The notes under the pieces: generated by a model
Seen by the model: the letters and a program-made list of their open reading frames with translations, nothing else
What the model was told of the DNA's origin: nothing
Database searches by the model: none
Made by a program: the position numbers and the translations under genes
Shown here: piece by piece, positions 1 through 11,006 of the stretch
How positions within the stretch are numbered: position 1 is the stretch's first letter
Layout: the number at the start of each line of letters is the position of its first letter
NCBI RefSeq assembly: GCF_021462225.1
Contig: NC_061797.1
Location: forward strand, 2,287,001 to 2,351,000
DNA: 64,000 nucleotides
Direction: 5' to 3'
DNA from: Girardinichthys multiradiatus
Taxonomy: Eukaryota; Chordata; Actinopteri; Cyprinodontiformes; Goodeidae

Positions 1-1010
1 ACTGACTCTCATTCTGGCCGCTTCACACTCGGGTGCGAACTCCAGTGAGAGCTTTAGATCACGAGCTGATGAACCCAATAGGACCACATCATACACAAAA
101 AGCAGAGAAGCAATCCTAAGGCCACCAAAACTGATCCTCTCAACACCTTGACTGCGCCTAGAAATTCTGTCCATAAAAGTTATGAACAGAATCGGTGACA
201 AAGGGCAACCTTGGCGAAGTCCAACCCTCACCGGAATCAAGTCCGACTTACTGCCACCAATGCGGACCAAGCCCTGACACCGGTCATACAGGGACCTAAC
301 AGCCCGTATCAAAGGGGCTGGTACCCCATACTCCAGGAGTACCAACCACAGGATTCCACGAGGGACAAGGTCGAACGTCTTCTACAAGTCCACAAAGCAC
401 ATGTAGACTGGTTGGGCGAATTCCCATGCACCCTGCAGGACCCTGCTGAGGGTGTAGAGCTGGTTCAGTGTTCCACGGCCAGGACGAAAACCAAACTGTT
501 CTTGAATCCTAGGTTTGACTATCCGACGGACCCTCCTCTCCAGAATCCCCGAGTAGACCTTACCATGGAGGCTTAAGAGTGTGACTCCCCTATAGTTGGA
601 ACACACTCTATGGTCCCCCTTTTTGAATAGGGGGACCATCATCCCGGTCGGGCGATCCAGTGGAACTGCCCCCGATGTCCACACAATGCTGCAGAGTCGC
701 GTTAGCCAACACAACCCTACAACAAATCTCATCCACCACGGGGCCTTACCACCGAGGAACGTCTTAATCACCTCAGTGACCTCAGCACCAGAGATTGGAG
801 AGCCCGCCCCAAGGTCCCCAAGCTCCGCTTCCTCAGTGGAAGACGTGGCGGTGGGAATGAGAAGCTCTTCGAAGTAATCTGTGCACCGACCCACAATGTC
901 CTGAGTTGAGGTGAACAGCACACTCTCCCCACTGTAAACAGTGTTGGTGGTGTACCTCGTTCTCCGCCGAGACGCCGGATGGTGGACCAGAATCGTCTCG
1001 AAGCCATATG
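1..1010 (-). mobile_element. Rex3-type (RTE-clade) LINE fragment, reverse transcriptase part
   Basis: Read on the minus strand, this encodes the fingers/palm part of a LINE reverse transcriptase, with motifs such as GDHRVCSNYRGVTLLSL and FGFRPGRGTLNQLYTL, broken by frameshifts. The same motifs occur in the longer copy at 21110-24205. The bases at 193-212 (cggtgacaaagggcaacctt) match, from memory, the published Rex3 diagnostic primer, which is why I use that family name. The 5' end (near 1010) is truncated, as usual for LINEs. The 3' end runs off the window. It lies within or beyond intron 5 of MTFMT, in the same orientation as that gene. Confidence 0.9.
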
Positions 1011-1075
1011 GAATATTATATATAAATAAATTATATATCATATATAAATATATGATATATAAATAAATTTCACAT
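1011..1075. repeat. AT-rich palindromic low-complexity stretch
   Basis: Alternating A/T sequence containing atatatcatatataaatatatgatatat-like self-complementary runs, immediately at the 5' truncation point of the adjoining Rex3 fragment. No coding content. Confidence 0.6.
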
Positions 1076-1229
1076 TGCAATTGCACGTTTAGTTAAATTA
1101 TATGGGCTACAGGTCACATTTAAGGTCGTAAAATATTTTGGTCTCATTTATACGTCAAAACAGTGGTGTGTAAACCTCTAATATTAAGTATTTAAGTTTT
1201 CTGTGTCCATGGAGTGGAGATCCACATAC

Positions 1230-1305
1230 CAAAGGTTACACCCATCATTCCTTGCTCCCTTTTATTTGCAATTTTTTCAGGAAGCTTCATTAATGTATCA
1301 ATCAA
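1230..1305 (-). CDS. MTFMT: MTFMT exon 5 (internal coding exon)
   Basis: This 76-bp exon starts in phase 0 after a ctttcag acceptor (ag at 1307-1306). It encodes LIDTLMKLPEKIANKREQGM and a short tail ending in GVTF, then one extra base before the donor GTATGT at 1229. It matches the part of mitochondrial methionyl-tRNA formyltransferase that follows the catalytic domain (the human protein has a similar L-I-x-x-L-K-x-L-P stretch). The neighbouring exon 4 ends in phase 0, so the junction is consistent. Later exons, including the C-terminal tRNA-binding part, must lie left of position 1. The exon is short and recognised from homology plus splice phase, so boundaries are likely but not proven. 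Confidence 0.82.
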
Positions 1306-1393
1306 CTGAAAGATGAAAAATACAGTAACTATGTTAAAACTTTGTAAAAAAAAAAAAAAAGACAATACATTCCTACATGCTATATCAACTTAC

Positions 1394-1496
1394 AAGATGT
1401 GCTCCTTTGGTGGCTAGGGCAGCTCCAAGTTCTTCAGCAGTACAGTTTTTCTGAACCTTATGGAGCTCCTGGTTTAGAATGGGCCCAACGTCAAAC
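1394..1496 (-). CDS. MTFMT: MTFMT exon 4 (catalytic Asp exon)
   Basis: A 103-bp exon with one base completing a split codon, then 34 codons beginning FDVGPILNQELHKVQKN and ending ATKGAHL. The acceptor is atttaag (1498-1497) and the donor is GTAAGT directly after CTT. In the formyltransferase fold the Asp of the FDVGPIL segment corresponds to the catalytic Asp of bacterial Fmt, and it is retained here. The intron to exon 5 is only 88 bp and contains a long pyrimidine run on the transcribed strand. Phase 1-in and 0-out agree with both neighbours. Confidence 0.9.
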
Positions 1497-2068
1497 CTTA
1501 AATATGAATACATTTGTGTTAGCATTTTCAGCAGTCACAATTTTGTGTTTTCAAAAATAATAGCCATGAAGTCTGACCTCAACAAGCAATGACAATGTTC
1601 TTCCACTTTTTGCAGTCTCAAAGGAAAACATTTACAGATAGGCATTTAAATGAGCTTTCCACTGATTCATTTTAAAGACATTTAACTTTCAAAAATACTC
1701 CAGCTGTAAGTATTGGTTATTCCTATTGAGTTCAAATGAATTTATAAGGTTATACATCATCAGTTCCAATAAGTACTTTCTTAAGATTATGATAACAGCA
1801 CGTGCTTCCAAGACTTGCTTCCTTCTCTTATTACAGGATGTGGTAATAAGAGTGCTGTGCATTTGTACATCCGATTTACTGCATCCAATGTCTCTGGGAA
1901 GACCGCTGAAAAAAACATTGATTTAGAGGGAATAGAAGTTTAGATTTATTAGGGCAAGCTGCCACAGCTAATACACAATTTAACCGAGAACTGCAGAAGT
2001 TAGCTCTTAGTCGGTTACTGTAATTAGCATAAGGAAATAATGAATAAGAAGGTTTCCCTTCTGTTTAC
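1497..2068 (-). other. MTFMT intron 3
   Basis: 572 bp between exons 3 and 4. AT-rich, with no recognisable repeat or coding segment. Confidence 0.75.
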
Positions 2069-2191
2069 TTGTTGGGACGTATCTGGATAATTGTGACTCC
2101 TGTCACAGTGTCACCATGCATGATGGTGTGGAAGACAGGTGCTGGACCTCTCCACCTTGGAAGCAGGCTGGGGTGAACATTTAAAATCCCA
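2069..2191 (-). CDS. MTFMT: MTFMT exon 3 (formyl-THF binding and catalytic Asn/His)
   Basis: This 123-bp exon encodes [18 protein letters not shown] followed by [20 protein letters not shown]. That is the signature of the 10-formyl-tetrahydrofolate-dependent formyltransferase family, including the Asn and His of LNVHPSLLP that form the active site with the Asp in exon 4. The enzyme formylates Met-tRNA(Met) in mitochondria so that translation can initiate. The acceptor is ttgattcag and the donor is GTAAAC at 2068. The first base completes a Phe codon begun in exon 2, and the last two bases (AA) are completed by G in exon 4, giving Lys. This is the strongest single piece of evidence for the gene's identity. 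Confidence 0.96.
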
Positions 2192-2689
2192 CTGAATCAA
2201 AATAATACACACAAAGAAAAAGAGAAAAAATTTAAAAATAATAAAGTATCTTACAATATCATCCGACAATCAACATGACATATAATAGGTAAATACAAAC
2301 AATACATTCCAAAAAGCAACAAAAGACTGTGAAAGATTGAGAAATGCTAAAAAAAAAAACCTGTTACATAGATAGATACATTAATTTACACATATATAGA
2401 GCTGGGTGATAAAACGATGGCAATATATATCTTGATATAATTTTTCCACAACAGACACATAAGAAAGGGTTGATATAGACCCCCCTACCGCCACCATATC
2501 TCCCCTCCTTGAAAACAACGCCTGTACAGCAGCAACAACCAACCAGAGTTGGCTTTCTCGTGCCTTACGATAAAAAAAAATCGAGGAGAGACAGAAACAG
2601 TGTGCTATACAGTGCTGTTTGCTAAAACCGGCCGCCACACAAGCTCTTTAAATTACCACCTTAATAGCATTCATTCAGTCATGCTACAT

Positions 2690-3765
2690 GGCAGAGAGGC
2701 TTCAACTTCTCAATGACAAAGGGCGAGTATGCAAAGACAAAAAAGCAGAGGACATTACGCAAACAAATCTGTAACATGATAGAGAAAGACATGATGCCAA
2801 TAAGCATGGTTGATGGTGAGGGCTTTCGTGACTTAATGCACTTAATGGAGCCAAGCTTTAACATCTCTTCAAGAGCAACCATAACCACCCGTTTAGAGGC
2901 GCGCTACAAAAAGGCAGCTGAATTGAATGCACAGCTAAGAGCACGAAGTGTTGCTCTCACAACCGATTGTTGGACAGCACAACACAACAGAGAGCTACAT
3001 AATAGTAACTGTTCACTTCATTGACACGGAGTGGAAAATAAAGTCTGCGGTCCACCTCATAGACAGTATGTCAGAGCAACATACAGCTGACAATTTAGCA
3101 GATCGGCTGAATCAAGCAGTGTAGTCGTGGGGACCAAGAGGTCACGTTATAGCCTGTGTAACATGACAATGCACCAAACATCGCCTCCGTAAACAACCCC
3201 AACAGAGTGGGTTGGAGTTCAGTCCCATGCTTTAGTTCCATGCTTTGCACATACTTTCCATTTGGCTGTCAATAATGGATTCACTGCTACTGGTGTTAGT
3301 TGGGTCATTGTGGATGCCGGCAGACTGGTAAAACATTTCAACCACAGCACTCCCGCTACCAAAGCACTGGATGCGAAGTAAAAACAAATGCAGCAAACAG
3401 CTCATTATCTCATTCAGTCCTGTAAAACCAGGTTGAACTCAGATTGTGACATGTTTGAAAGACTTCTCTAACAGCGATGGGCCATGTCTGCTGTGACAAA
3501 GCTTTCAGATGCAAGGATGTTGGAGTTGAGAGTACTGCCAACTGATTGAGGACATGACACCTGTGCTGGACGCACGAAAGTGTGCAATTATCATCATGTC
3601 TGCGGAGAGTGAAGCGTCTGTACTCAACATTTTCCCCTCACCTTCAGCTTCATCAACATGCATCTCAAGGCATTGGACAGAGACAGCATCAAAGCGGCAA
3701 AGTTCAAATCTAAAGTGAAGTCCTCACTTGGTGACAGGATGAAGGTAGGCCTCATAATAATTTAC
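2690..3765 (+). pseudogene. hAT transposase (ZBED-like), N-terminal and central part
   Basis: A decayed hAT-superfamily transposase. Recognisable pieces are the block starting KQICNMIEKDMMPISMVDG, the VALTTDCWTAQ motif, VHLIDSMSEQHTADNLADRL and the catalytic-region HDNAPNIA segment near 3165. The reading frame is broken several times after about 3024. The C-terminal dimerisation part of what looks like the same gene reappears at 9240-9695 on the same strand, so about 5.5 kb of other repeats inserted in between. It lies in MTFMT intron 2, antisense to that gene. Confidence 0.85.
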
Positions 3766-3939
3766 GTAATAAATTTAAGCAGTTTAAAAAAGTCCGCTAT
3801 CTGTTACCCATAATGCTTTTTATTATTATTGTTGAGTTAGTTGTAAATAAAATTAATGTTTAGACACATTTCAACAGTCACTGTGTAAAAACTTACTCAA
3901 GTATAGTTCCAATGTGAAACTTAAATACATAAAAATGTT

Positions 3940-4490
3940 ATGATTTGGGGTTGTTTGGTTTTTGGTTTCTGTTTTTTTCTTATGTTTTTCACAGTTAAGG
4001 TTTTGACTCATTCTTTTGTTATTATTCTTCTTAGATTTTGAATCATGCTTCTGTTATTTTCCTGGTCATGCTTTAGTTTTGTCGTCTAGTTCATGTTTTG
4101 TCAAGTTTGGTTTTGTTTGTATATTAGAATCTCTGTTTTTGCCGCAGCCACGTTTTGTTCTGTCTGTCAATTAAGTTTATTCGGTTCACCTGTCCAAGGT
4201 AATCTATCTCCTTGCTCCACCTGGTTTTCACTCCATATATACACACCTGTTCAGTTAGTCATGGCGGAAACATTTCTCATGCTCGTCTTGTTCTCTAACC
4301 AAGTCTTGTCTTTTTGATCATGCCATGCCTGTCTTGCCTGCCCGTTTGTTTTGTTCCTGCCTCCTGTAGTGAGTGAGTTTTCGTAATTAAACCTTTTTTT
4401 TTTTTACTTACCATCATCTGCATTCTGGGGTCCAATATCTTGCAAACCATAACAAAATGTTTCTGCCATGACTAACTGAACAGGTGTGTA
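3940..4490. repeat. Fold-back repeat, left arm, loop and start of right arm
   Basis: Bases 3940-4067 and about 4207-4277 form a left arm. Bases 4452-4492 are the near-exact reverse complement of 4236-4277, and the rest of the right arm continues at 6095-6265 beyond an inserted Tc1 element. The loop (4278-4451) contains an aattaaacc-T(10) run like a poly(A)-signal region, resembling the 3' tails of fish Gypsy elements. The right arm lacks about 140 bp corresponding to 4068-4206. Confidence 0.8.
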
Positions 4491-4492
4491 TA

Positions 4493-6094
4493 CAGGTCCT
4501 TCTCAAAATATGAGCATATTGTGATAAAGTTCATTATTTTCCATAATGTCATGATGAAAATTTAACATTCATATATTTTAGATTCATTGCACACTAACTG
4601 AAATATTTCAGGTATGTTATTGTCTTAATACAGATGATTGTGGCATACAGCTCATGAAAACCCAAAATTCCTATCTCACAAAATTAGCATATTTCATCCG
4701 ACCAATAAAAGAAAAGTGTTTTTAATACAAAAAACGTCAACCTTCAAATAATCATGTACAGTTATGCACTCAATACTTGGTCGGGAATCCTTTTGCAGAA
4801 ATGACTGCTTCAATGCGGCGTGGCATGGAGGCAATCAGCCTGTGGCACTGCTGAGGTCTTATGGAGGCCCAGGATGCTTCGATAGCGGCCTTTAGCTCAT
4901 CCAGAGTGTCGGGTCATGAGTCTCTCAACGTTCTCTTCACAATATCCCACAGATTCTCTATGGGGTTCAGGTCAGGAGAGTTGGCAGGCCAATTGAGCAC
5001 AGTGATACCATGGTCAGTAAACCATTTACCAGTGGTTTTGGCACTGTGAGCAGGTGCCAGGTTTTGCTGAAAAATGAAATCTTCATCTCCATAAAGCTTT
5101 TCAGCAGATGGAAGCATAAAGTGCTCCAAGATCTCCTGATAGCTAGCTGCATTGACCCTGCCCTTGATAAAACACAGTGGACCAACACCAGCAGCTGACA
5201 CGGCACCCCAGACCATCACTGACTGTGGGTACTTGACACTGGACTTCTGGCATTTTGGCATTTCCTTCTCCCCAGTCTTCCCCCAGACTCTGGCACCTTG
5301 ATTTCCGAATGACATGCAGAATTTGCTTTCATCCGAAAAAAGTACTTTGGACCACAACAGTCCAGTGCTGCTTCTCTGTATCCCAGGTCAGGCGCTTCTG
5401 CCGCTGTTTCTGGTTCAAAGGTGGCTTGACCTGGGGAATGCAGCAACTGTAGCCCATTTCCTGCACACGCCTGTGCACGGTGGCTCTGGATGTTTCTACT
5501 CCAGACTCAGTCCACTGCTTCCGCAGGTCCCCCAAGGTCTGGAATCGGCCCTTCTCCACAATCTTCCTCAGGGTCCGGTCACCTCTTCTCGTTGTGCAGC
5601 GTTTTCTGCCACACTTTTTCCTTCCCACAGACTTCCCACTGAGGTGCCTTGATACAGCACTCTGGGAACAGCCTATTCGTTCAGAAATTTCTTTCTGTCT
5701 TACCCTCTGCTTGAGGGTGTCAATAGTGGCCTTCTGGACAGCAGTCAGGTCGGCAGTCTCACCCATGATTGGGGTTTTGATTGATGAACCAGGCTGGGAG
5801 TTTTAAAGGCCTCAGGAATCTTTTGCAGGTGTTTAGAGTTAACTCATTGATTCAGATGATTAGGTTCATAGCTTGTTTAGAGACCCTTTTAATGATATGC
5901 TAATTTTGTGAGATAGGAATTTGGGGTTTTCATGAGCTGTATGCCAAAATCATCCATATTAAGACAATAAAAGACCTGAAATATTTCAGTTAGTGTGCAA
6001 TGAATCTAAAATATATGAATGTTAAATTTTCATCATGACATTATGGAAAATAATGAACCTTATCACAATATGCTAATATTTTGAGAAGGACCTG
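4493..6094 (-). mobile_element. Tc1-like element, family A, copy 1
   Basis: The element begins CAGGTCCTTCTCAAAA and ends with its inverted complement, flanked by TA on both sides. Subterminal repeats of over 100 bp are also inverted (e.g. 4494-4720 against 5880-6094). The transposase is on the minus strand. Removing the element and one TA restores a continuous arm of the surrounding fold-back repeat, so the insertion boundaries are exact. A second copy of the same family lies at 19385-20952 in the opposite orientation. Confidence 0.95.
4770..5766 (-). pseudogene. Tc1 family A transposase, copy 1 (defective)
   Basis: Starts MGETADLTAVQKATIDTLKQ. It contains the paired helix-turn-helix DNA-binding region (QKEISERIGCSQSAVSRHL), a GRKR basic patch, and the DDE catalytic domain with FSDESKF (first Asp) and NPIENLWD (Glu). 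The usual second Asp motif (Q-H-D-L-A-P-A-H in copy 2) reads QQNLAPAHS here, so the catalytic Asp is replaced by Asn. A frameshift separates the DNA-binding and catalytic halves (around 5340), and a TGA interrupts the C-terminal segment near 4915. The protein cannot be active as written. Confidence 0.92.
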
Positions 6095-6265
6095 TATATG
6101 GAGTGAAAACCAGGTGGAGCAAGGAGACCAGGAAAATAACAGAAGCATGATTCAAAATCTAAGAAGAATAATAACAAAAGAATGAGTCAAAACCTTAACT
6201 GTGAAAAACATAAGAAAAAACCAGAAACCAAAAACCAAACAACTCCAAATCATAACAAAAAATGT
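6095..6265. repeat. Fold-back repeat, remainder of right arm
   Basis: Near-perfect reverse complement of 3940-4067 joined to 4207-4240. It continues the right arm that starts at 4452 and is split by the Tc1 element at 4493-6094. Confidence 0.85.
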
Positions 6266-6287
6266 GAAGCTAGCTTAATGTTTTGCA

Positions 6288-6289
<2 letters not shown>

Positions 6290-6339
<50 letters not shown>
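6290..6339. repeat. (TA)n microsatellite
   Basis: About 25 TA units directly abutting the left end of the next Tc1-like element, which requires TA as target. Confidence 0.95.
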
Positions 6340-6342
<3 letters not shown>

Positions 6343-7599
6343 GGGTTGGACAATGAAACTGAAACACCTGGTTTTAGACCACAATAATTTATTAGTATGG
6401 TGTAGGGCCTCCTTTTGCGGCCAATACAGCGTCAATTTGTTTTGGGAATGACATATACAAGTCCTGCACAGTGGTCAGAGGGATTTTAAGCCATTCTTCT
6501 TGCAGGATAGTGGCCAGGTCACTACGTGATACTGGTGGAGGAAAACGTTTCCTGACTCGCTCCTCCAAAACATCCCAAAGTGGCTCAATAATATTTAGAT
6601 CTGGTGACTGTGCAGGCCATGGGAGACGTTCAACTTCACTTTCATGTTCATCAAACCAATCTTTCACCAGTCTTGCTGTGTGTATTGGTGCATTGTCATC
6701 CTGATACACGGCACCGCCTTCAGGATACAATGTTTGAACCACTGGATGCACATGGTCCTCAAGAATGGTTCGGTAGTCCTTGGCAGCCCATCTAGCACAA
6801 GTATTGGGCCAAGGGAATGCCATGATATGGCAGCCCAAACCATCACTGATCCACCCCTATGCTTCACTCTGGGCATGCAACAGTCTGGGTGGTGCGCTTC
6901 TTTGGGGCTTCTCCACACCGTAACTCTCCCGGATGTGGGGAAAACAGTAAAGGTGGACTCAGAGAACAATACATGTTTCACATTGTCCACAGCCCAAGAT
7001 TTGCGCTCCTTGCACCATTGAAACTGACATTTGGCATTGGCATGAGTGACCAAAGGTTTGGCTATAGCAGCCCGGCCGTGTATATTGACCCTGTGGAGCT
7101 CCCGACGGACAGTTCTGGTGGAAACAGGAGAGTTGAGGTGCACATTTAATTCTGCCGTGATTTGAACAGCCGTGGTTTTATGTTTTTTGGATACATTCCG
7201 GGTTAGCACCCAAACATCCCTTTCAGACAGCTTCCTCTTGCGTCCACAGTTAATCCTGTTGGATGTGGTTCGTCCTTCTTGGTGGTATGCTAACATTACC
7301 CTGGATACCGTGGCTCTTGATACATCACAAAGACTTGCTGTCTTGGTCACAGATGCACCAGCAAGACGTGCACCAACAATTGGTCCTCTTTTGAACTCTG
7401 GTATGTCACCCATAATGTTGTGTGTATTTCAATATTTTGAGCCAAACTGTGCTCTTACCCTGCTAATTGAACCTTCACACTCTGCTCTTACTGGTGCAAT
7501 GTGCAATCAATGAAGACTGGCTACCAGGCTGGTCCAACTTAGCCATGAAACCTCCCACACTAAAATGACAGGTGTTTCAGTTTCATTGTCCAACCCCTG
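6340..7599 (-). mobile_element. Tc1-like element, family B
   Basis: Terminal inverted repeats of 31 bp, exactly matching, starting CAGGGGTTGGACAATGAAAC at 6340 and ending at 7599, flanked by TA. The transposase is on the minus strand. The element is inserted into or next to the (TA)n run, and its right end is only about 10 bp from the next Tc1 element. Confidence 0.96.
6392..7413 (-). pseudogene. Tc1 family B transposase (frameshifted)
   Basis: The N-terminal part starts MGDIPEFKRGPIVGARLAGA with a helix-turn-helix (SVTKTASLCDVSRATVSRVM), a GRKRK basic motif and KHVLFSESTFTVF. The family normally has SDES here, so the first catalytic Asp codon is missing. A frameshift near 6830 separates it from the C-terminal part, which retains VYQDDNAPIHTA (second Asp) and LNIIEPLWDVLEE (Glu) and ends AAKGGPTPY. 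Length and order are those of a normal ~340-residue Tc1 transposase, but the frameshift and lost Asp make it defective. Confidence 0.93.
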
Positions 7600-7611
7600 T
7601 ATATATTTATA

Positions 7612-9225
7612 CAGTACAGACCAAACGTTTGGACACACCTTCTCATTCAAAGAGTTTTCTTTATTTTCATGACTATGAATATTGTAGCTTCACACTGAAG
7701 GCATCAAAACTATGAATTTACACATGTGAAATTATATACTGAACAAAAAAAGTGTGAAACAACTGAAAATATGTCTTATGTTATAGGTTCTTCAAAGTAG
7801 CCACCTTCTGCTTTGATTACTGCTCCGCACACTCTTGGCATTCTGTTGATGAGCTTCAAGAGGTAGTCACCTGAAATGGTTTTCCAACAGTCTTGAAGGA
7901 GTTCCCAGAGATGCTTAGAACTTGTTGGCGCTTTTGCCTTCACTCTGCAGTCCAGCTCACCCAAACCATCTCGATTGGCTACAAGTCCGGTGACTGTGGA
8001 GGCCAGGTCATCTGGCGCAGCACCCCATCACTCTCCTTCTTTGTCAAACAGCCCTTACACAGCCTGGAGGTGTGTTTGGGATCATTGTCCTGTTGAAAAA
8101 TAGATGATGGTCCAACTAAACGCAAACCGGATGGAATAGCATACCGCTATTCCAAGATGCTGTGGTAACCATGCTGGTTCAGTATGCCTTCAATTTTGAA
8201 TAAATCCCCAACAGTGTCACCAGCAAAGCACCTCCACACCAATACACCTCCTCCTCCATGCTTCACGGTGGGAACCAGGCATGTAGAGTCCATCCGTTCA
8301 CCTCTTCTGCGTTGCACAAAGACACGGTGGTTGGAACCAAAGATCTCAAACTTGGACTCATCAGACCAAAGCACAGATTTCCACTGGTCTAATGTCCATT
8401 CCTTGTGTTCTTTAGCCCAAACAAATCTCTTCTGCTTATTGCCTGTCCTCAGCAGTGGTTTCCTAGCAGCTATTTTACCATGAAGGCCTGATTCACAGTC
8501 TCCTCTTAACAGTTGTTCTAGAACTGTGTGTGTCATTGACCTGTTCTCTAATCTGAGCTGCTGTTAACCTGCGATTTCTGAGGCTGGTGACTCGGATGAA
8601 CCTATCGTCTGCAGCAGAGGTGACTCTTGGTCTTCCTTTCCTGGGGCGGTCCTCATGTGAGCCAGTTTCTTTGTAGCGTTTGATGGTTTTTGCGAGTGCA
8701 CTTGGGGACACTTTCAAAGTTTTCCCAATTGTTCGGACTGACTGATCTTCATTTCTTAAAGTAATGATGGCCACTGGTTTTTCTTTACTTAGCTGCTTTT
8801 TTCTTGCCATAATACAAATTCTAACTGTCTATTCAGTAGGACTATCAGCTGTGTACTGTATCCACCTCCTGCACAACACAACAGATGGTCCCAACCCCAT
8901 TTATAAGGCTTGAAATCCCACTTATTAAACCTGACAGGGCACACCTGTGAAGTGAAAACCATTTCAGGTGACTACTTTTTGAAGCTCATCAACAGAATAC
9001 GTAGAGTGTGTGAAGCAGTAATCACAGCAAAAGGTGGCTACTTTGAAGAACCTAGAATATAATACATATTTTCAGTTGTTTCACACTTTTTTGTTAAGTA
9101 TATAATTCCACATGTGTTAATTCATAGTTTTGATGCCTTCAGTGTGAATCTACAATATTCATAGTCATGAAAATAAAGAAAACTATTTGAATGAGAAGGT
9201 GTGTCCAAACTTTTGGTCTGTACTG
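7612..9225 (-). mobile_element. Tc1-like element, family C, full-length copy
   Basis: Ends are CAGTACAGACCAAACGTTTG at 7612 and its inverted complement ending at 9225, flanked by TA. Long subterminal inverted repeats include the mirrored 'ttctttattttcatgact' segments. Partial copies of the same family occur at 36005-36250 and 44556-45215. Confidence 0.95.
7776..8810 (-). pseudogene. Tc1 family C transposase (frameshifted)
   Basis: Starts MARKKQLSKEKPVAIITLRN with a helix-turn-helix (DQSVRTIGKTLKVSPSALAK). After a frameshift near 8500 it continues through VLWSDESKFEIFG (first Asp). The QQDNDPKHTSRL segment (second Asp, near 8080) and PIEMVW (Glu, near 7965) follow, with further frame breaks. 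The C-terminal end is near 7776 (AEGGYFEEPIT). All three catalytic residues are present at DNA level, but at least two frameshifts prevent expression as one protein. Confidence 0.92.
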
Positions 9226-9239
9226 TATATATTTTGTTT

Positions 9240-9695
9240 AAAGCATATTGCATCTGTCGAAATCATATCAACACCACCAATGCTAGCAACAATGCTAGAC
9301 CCTCAGCACAAGCACCTGGACTTTCCTTCCCCTCCATGGAAGATTTCTACTAATTCTAAACTGCTTGAACTGGCTCTAGCAGAACATGTGAGCTCCAAGT
9401 CAGAAGATATCACAACCCCACAGGAGGAGGCCAGAGGTATGACTGTTCAGGAAACTGCAGTTCAGGGACGCACTTCTGCAAAGGTAACCTCGGGTGAAAA
9501 CTATTCCACCTCCCACAATGATGAGGCAGAGAAAGAAGTACACTGCTATCTGAAAGATCCTCAGCCACCTCTTGATTCCAGTCCCACAGAGTGGTGGAAG
9601 GTCAATGAGAGAAGGTTACCAAGGATGGTAGCCTTGGCAGAACTATATTTGTGCATACCATGCACATCAGTCTCATCTGAACATGTACAGGTCCT
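9240..9695 (+). pseudogene. hAT transposase, C-terminal dimerisation part
   Basis: Encodes STPPMLATMLDPQHKHLDF, an acidic linker, then SPTEWWKVNERRLPRMVALA followed by YLCIPCTSVSSEHV. This is the classical hAT C-terminal dimerisation domain (x-W-W-x-x-N-x-x-x-x-P-x-L ... P-x-x-S-x-x-S-E). It ends abruptly after the SSEHV motif. Same strand and likely the same original gene as 2690-3765. The intervening sequence is a fold-back repeat and three Tc1-like elements. Confidence 0.85.
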
Positions 9696-9713
9696 TCTCA
9701 ATTCTCTTTACTA

Positions 9714-10440
9714 TATAAATGCTTCCAATTGGTAAAATTATCAGGCAGCATAGGATAAATTTTCACTGTTACGCTGATGATACTCAGCTTTACTTATCCA
9801 TTAACCCTGATGAGCCCAACCAGTTAGACTATAAGCATGTCTTGGAGACATAAAAACTTGGATGACTTAAAATTTTCTGCTTCTAAATTCAGACAAGACA
9901 GAAGTTGTCGTCTTTGGACCGGAGTCTATGAAAAAGAAACTGCTTAGTAAATCACTTAACTTGGATGGGATTAAATTAACTTCTGGTAATAAAGTAAAAA
10001 ACCTTGGTGTTATTTTTGACCAGGACATGTCATTTAAATCCAATATTAAACAGGTTTCTAGGTTTCTTTCTTTCACCTCCGGAACATTGCCAAAATTAGA
10101 AATATCCTATCCAGGTGTGACGCTGAAAAATTAGTCCATGCATTTGTTACTTCAAGGCTGGACTATTGTAATTCTTTACTATCAGGATGTCCACAAAATG
10201 AAGTTAAAAGCCTTCAGCTGATTCAAAATGCTGGAGCAAGAGCTTTGATGAAAATTAAAAAGAGAGATCATATTTCTCCTATTTTAGTTTCCCTTCATTG
10301 GCTCCCTGTTAAATCCAGAATAGAATTTAAAATTATCCTCCTCACATATAAAGACCTTAATGATCTAGGTCCATCATACATCAGAGATCTTGACACCTTT
10401 GTGGAGGGGGGCATTGTCCCAGCTTCTGCTGGCAACAACT
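9714..10440 (+). pseudogene. L2/CR1-group LINE reverse transcriptase fragment
   Basis: The translation contains HCYADDTQLYLSINPDE (the catalytic YADD of a non-LTR reverse transcriptase), then LNSDKTEVVVFGPESMKKK, KVKNLGVIFDQDMSFKSNIK, and later segments LIQNAGARALMKIKKRDHIS and HWLPVKSRIEFKIILLTYKD. Several frameshifts are present. Both 5' and 3' ends are missing. It sits between the hAT fragment and the Ser/Ala-rich repeat ORF in MTFMT intron 2. Confidence 0.85.
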
Positions 10441-11006
10441 TAATGCTCACCCTCTACCGATGATCCACTTGGCCTTGTCTTTGGAGTGTGAGGCGGTTCA
10501 GCGCTATTCTCCGCCTGCTTCCCTAGTTTCGCACCTGATCTGGCTGCGAAGCCTTTGTCTTGCTCCCGCCACAAGAAACGTCGGCGTGGAATGACTTCCT
10601 GTGGTTCTGTTGGCGAGGAGGTGGGTCCAATGCTGGCTGATGTGAGGGCTGCAGCGAGTAATCCCGGGTCTTCATCTGCCACAGCACTGTCCCAGGCTCG
10701 TTGCAGCTCTGCCCATGCCGTATTCGCTCGCTCCAGCCCAGGTTTCTGTGGCAACACCAGATGAGCTGGAGGAGTGGTTGAGGTTTTTTGCTTGCCAGAT
10801 TAAAAGCTTCAGGAGGATCAGCCGTTTGCATTCCTCTCCTGAGCTTAAGGCCAAGCTCAGAGAGATGGAAGAAGATTACGAGGCAGCAGTAAGGCAGTTC
10901 TACTGCCGCCTACCTTCATCCTCTCCAAGTCTTCTGAGTGCTGCTGCTGCAGAGCAGCCCACGCCAGCTCTCCACAGTGCTCCTCCTGCAGCTCAGCCAT
11001 CGGCAG

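Noticed and set aside
6182..6451. Open frames with Tyr-Ile runs across the (TA)n tract
   Set aside because: Pure translation of the microsatellite and neighbouring repeat arms.
9690..9705. tacaggtccttctcaa looks like the terminus of Tc1 family A
   Set aside because: The match ends after about 16 bases and no inverted partner or subterminal repeat follows; treated as chance or a minimal remnant.
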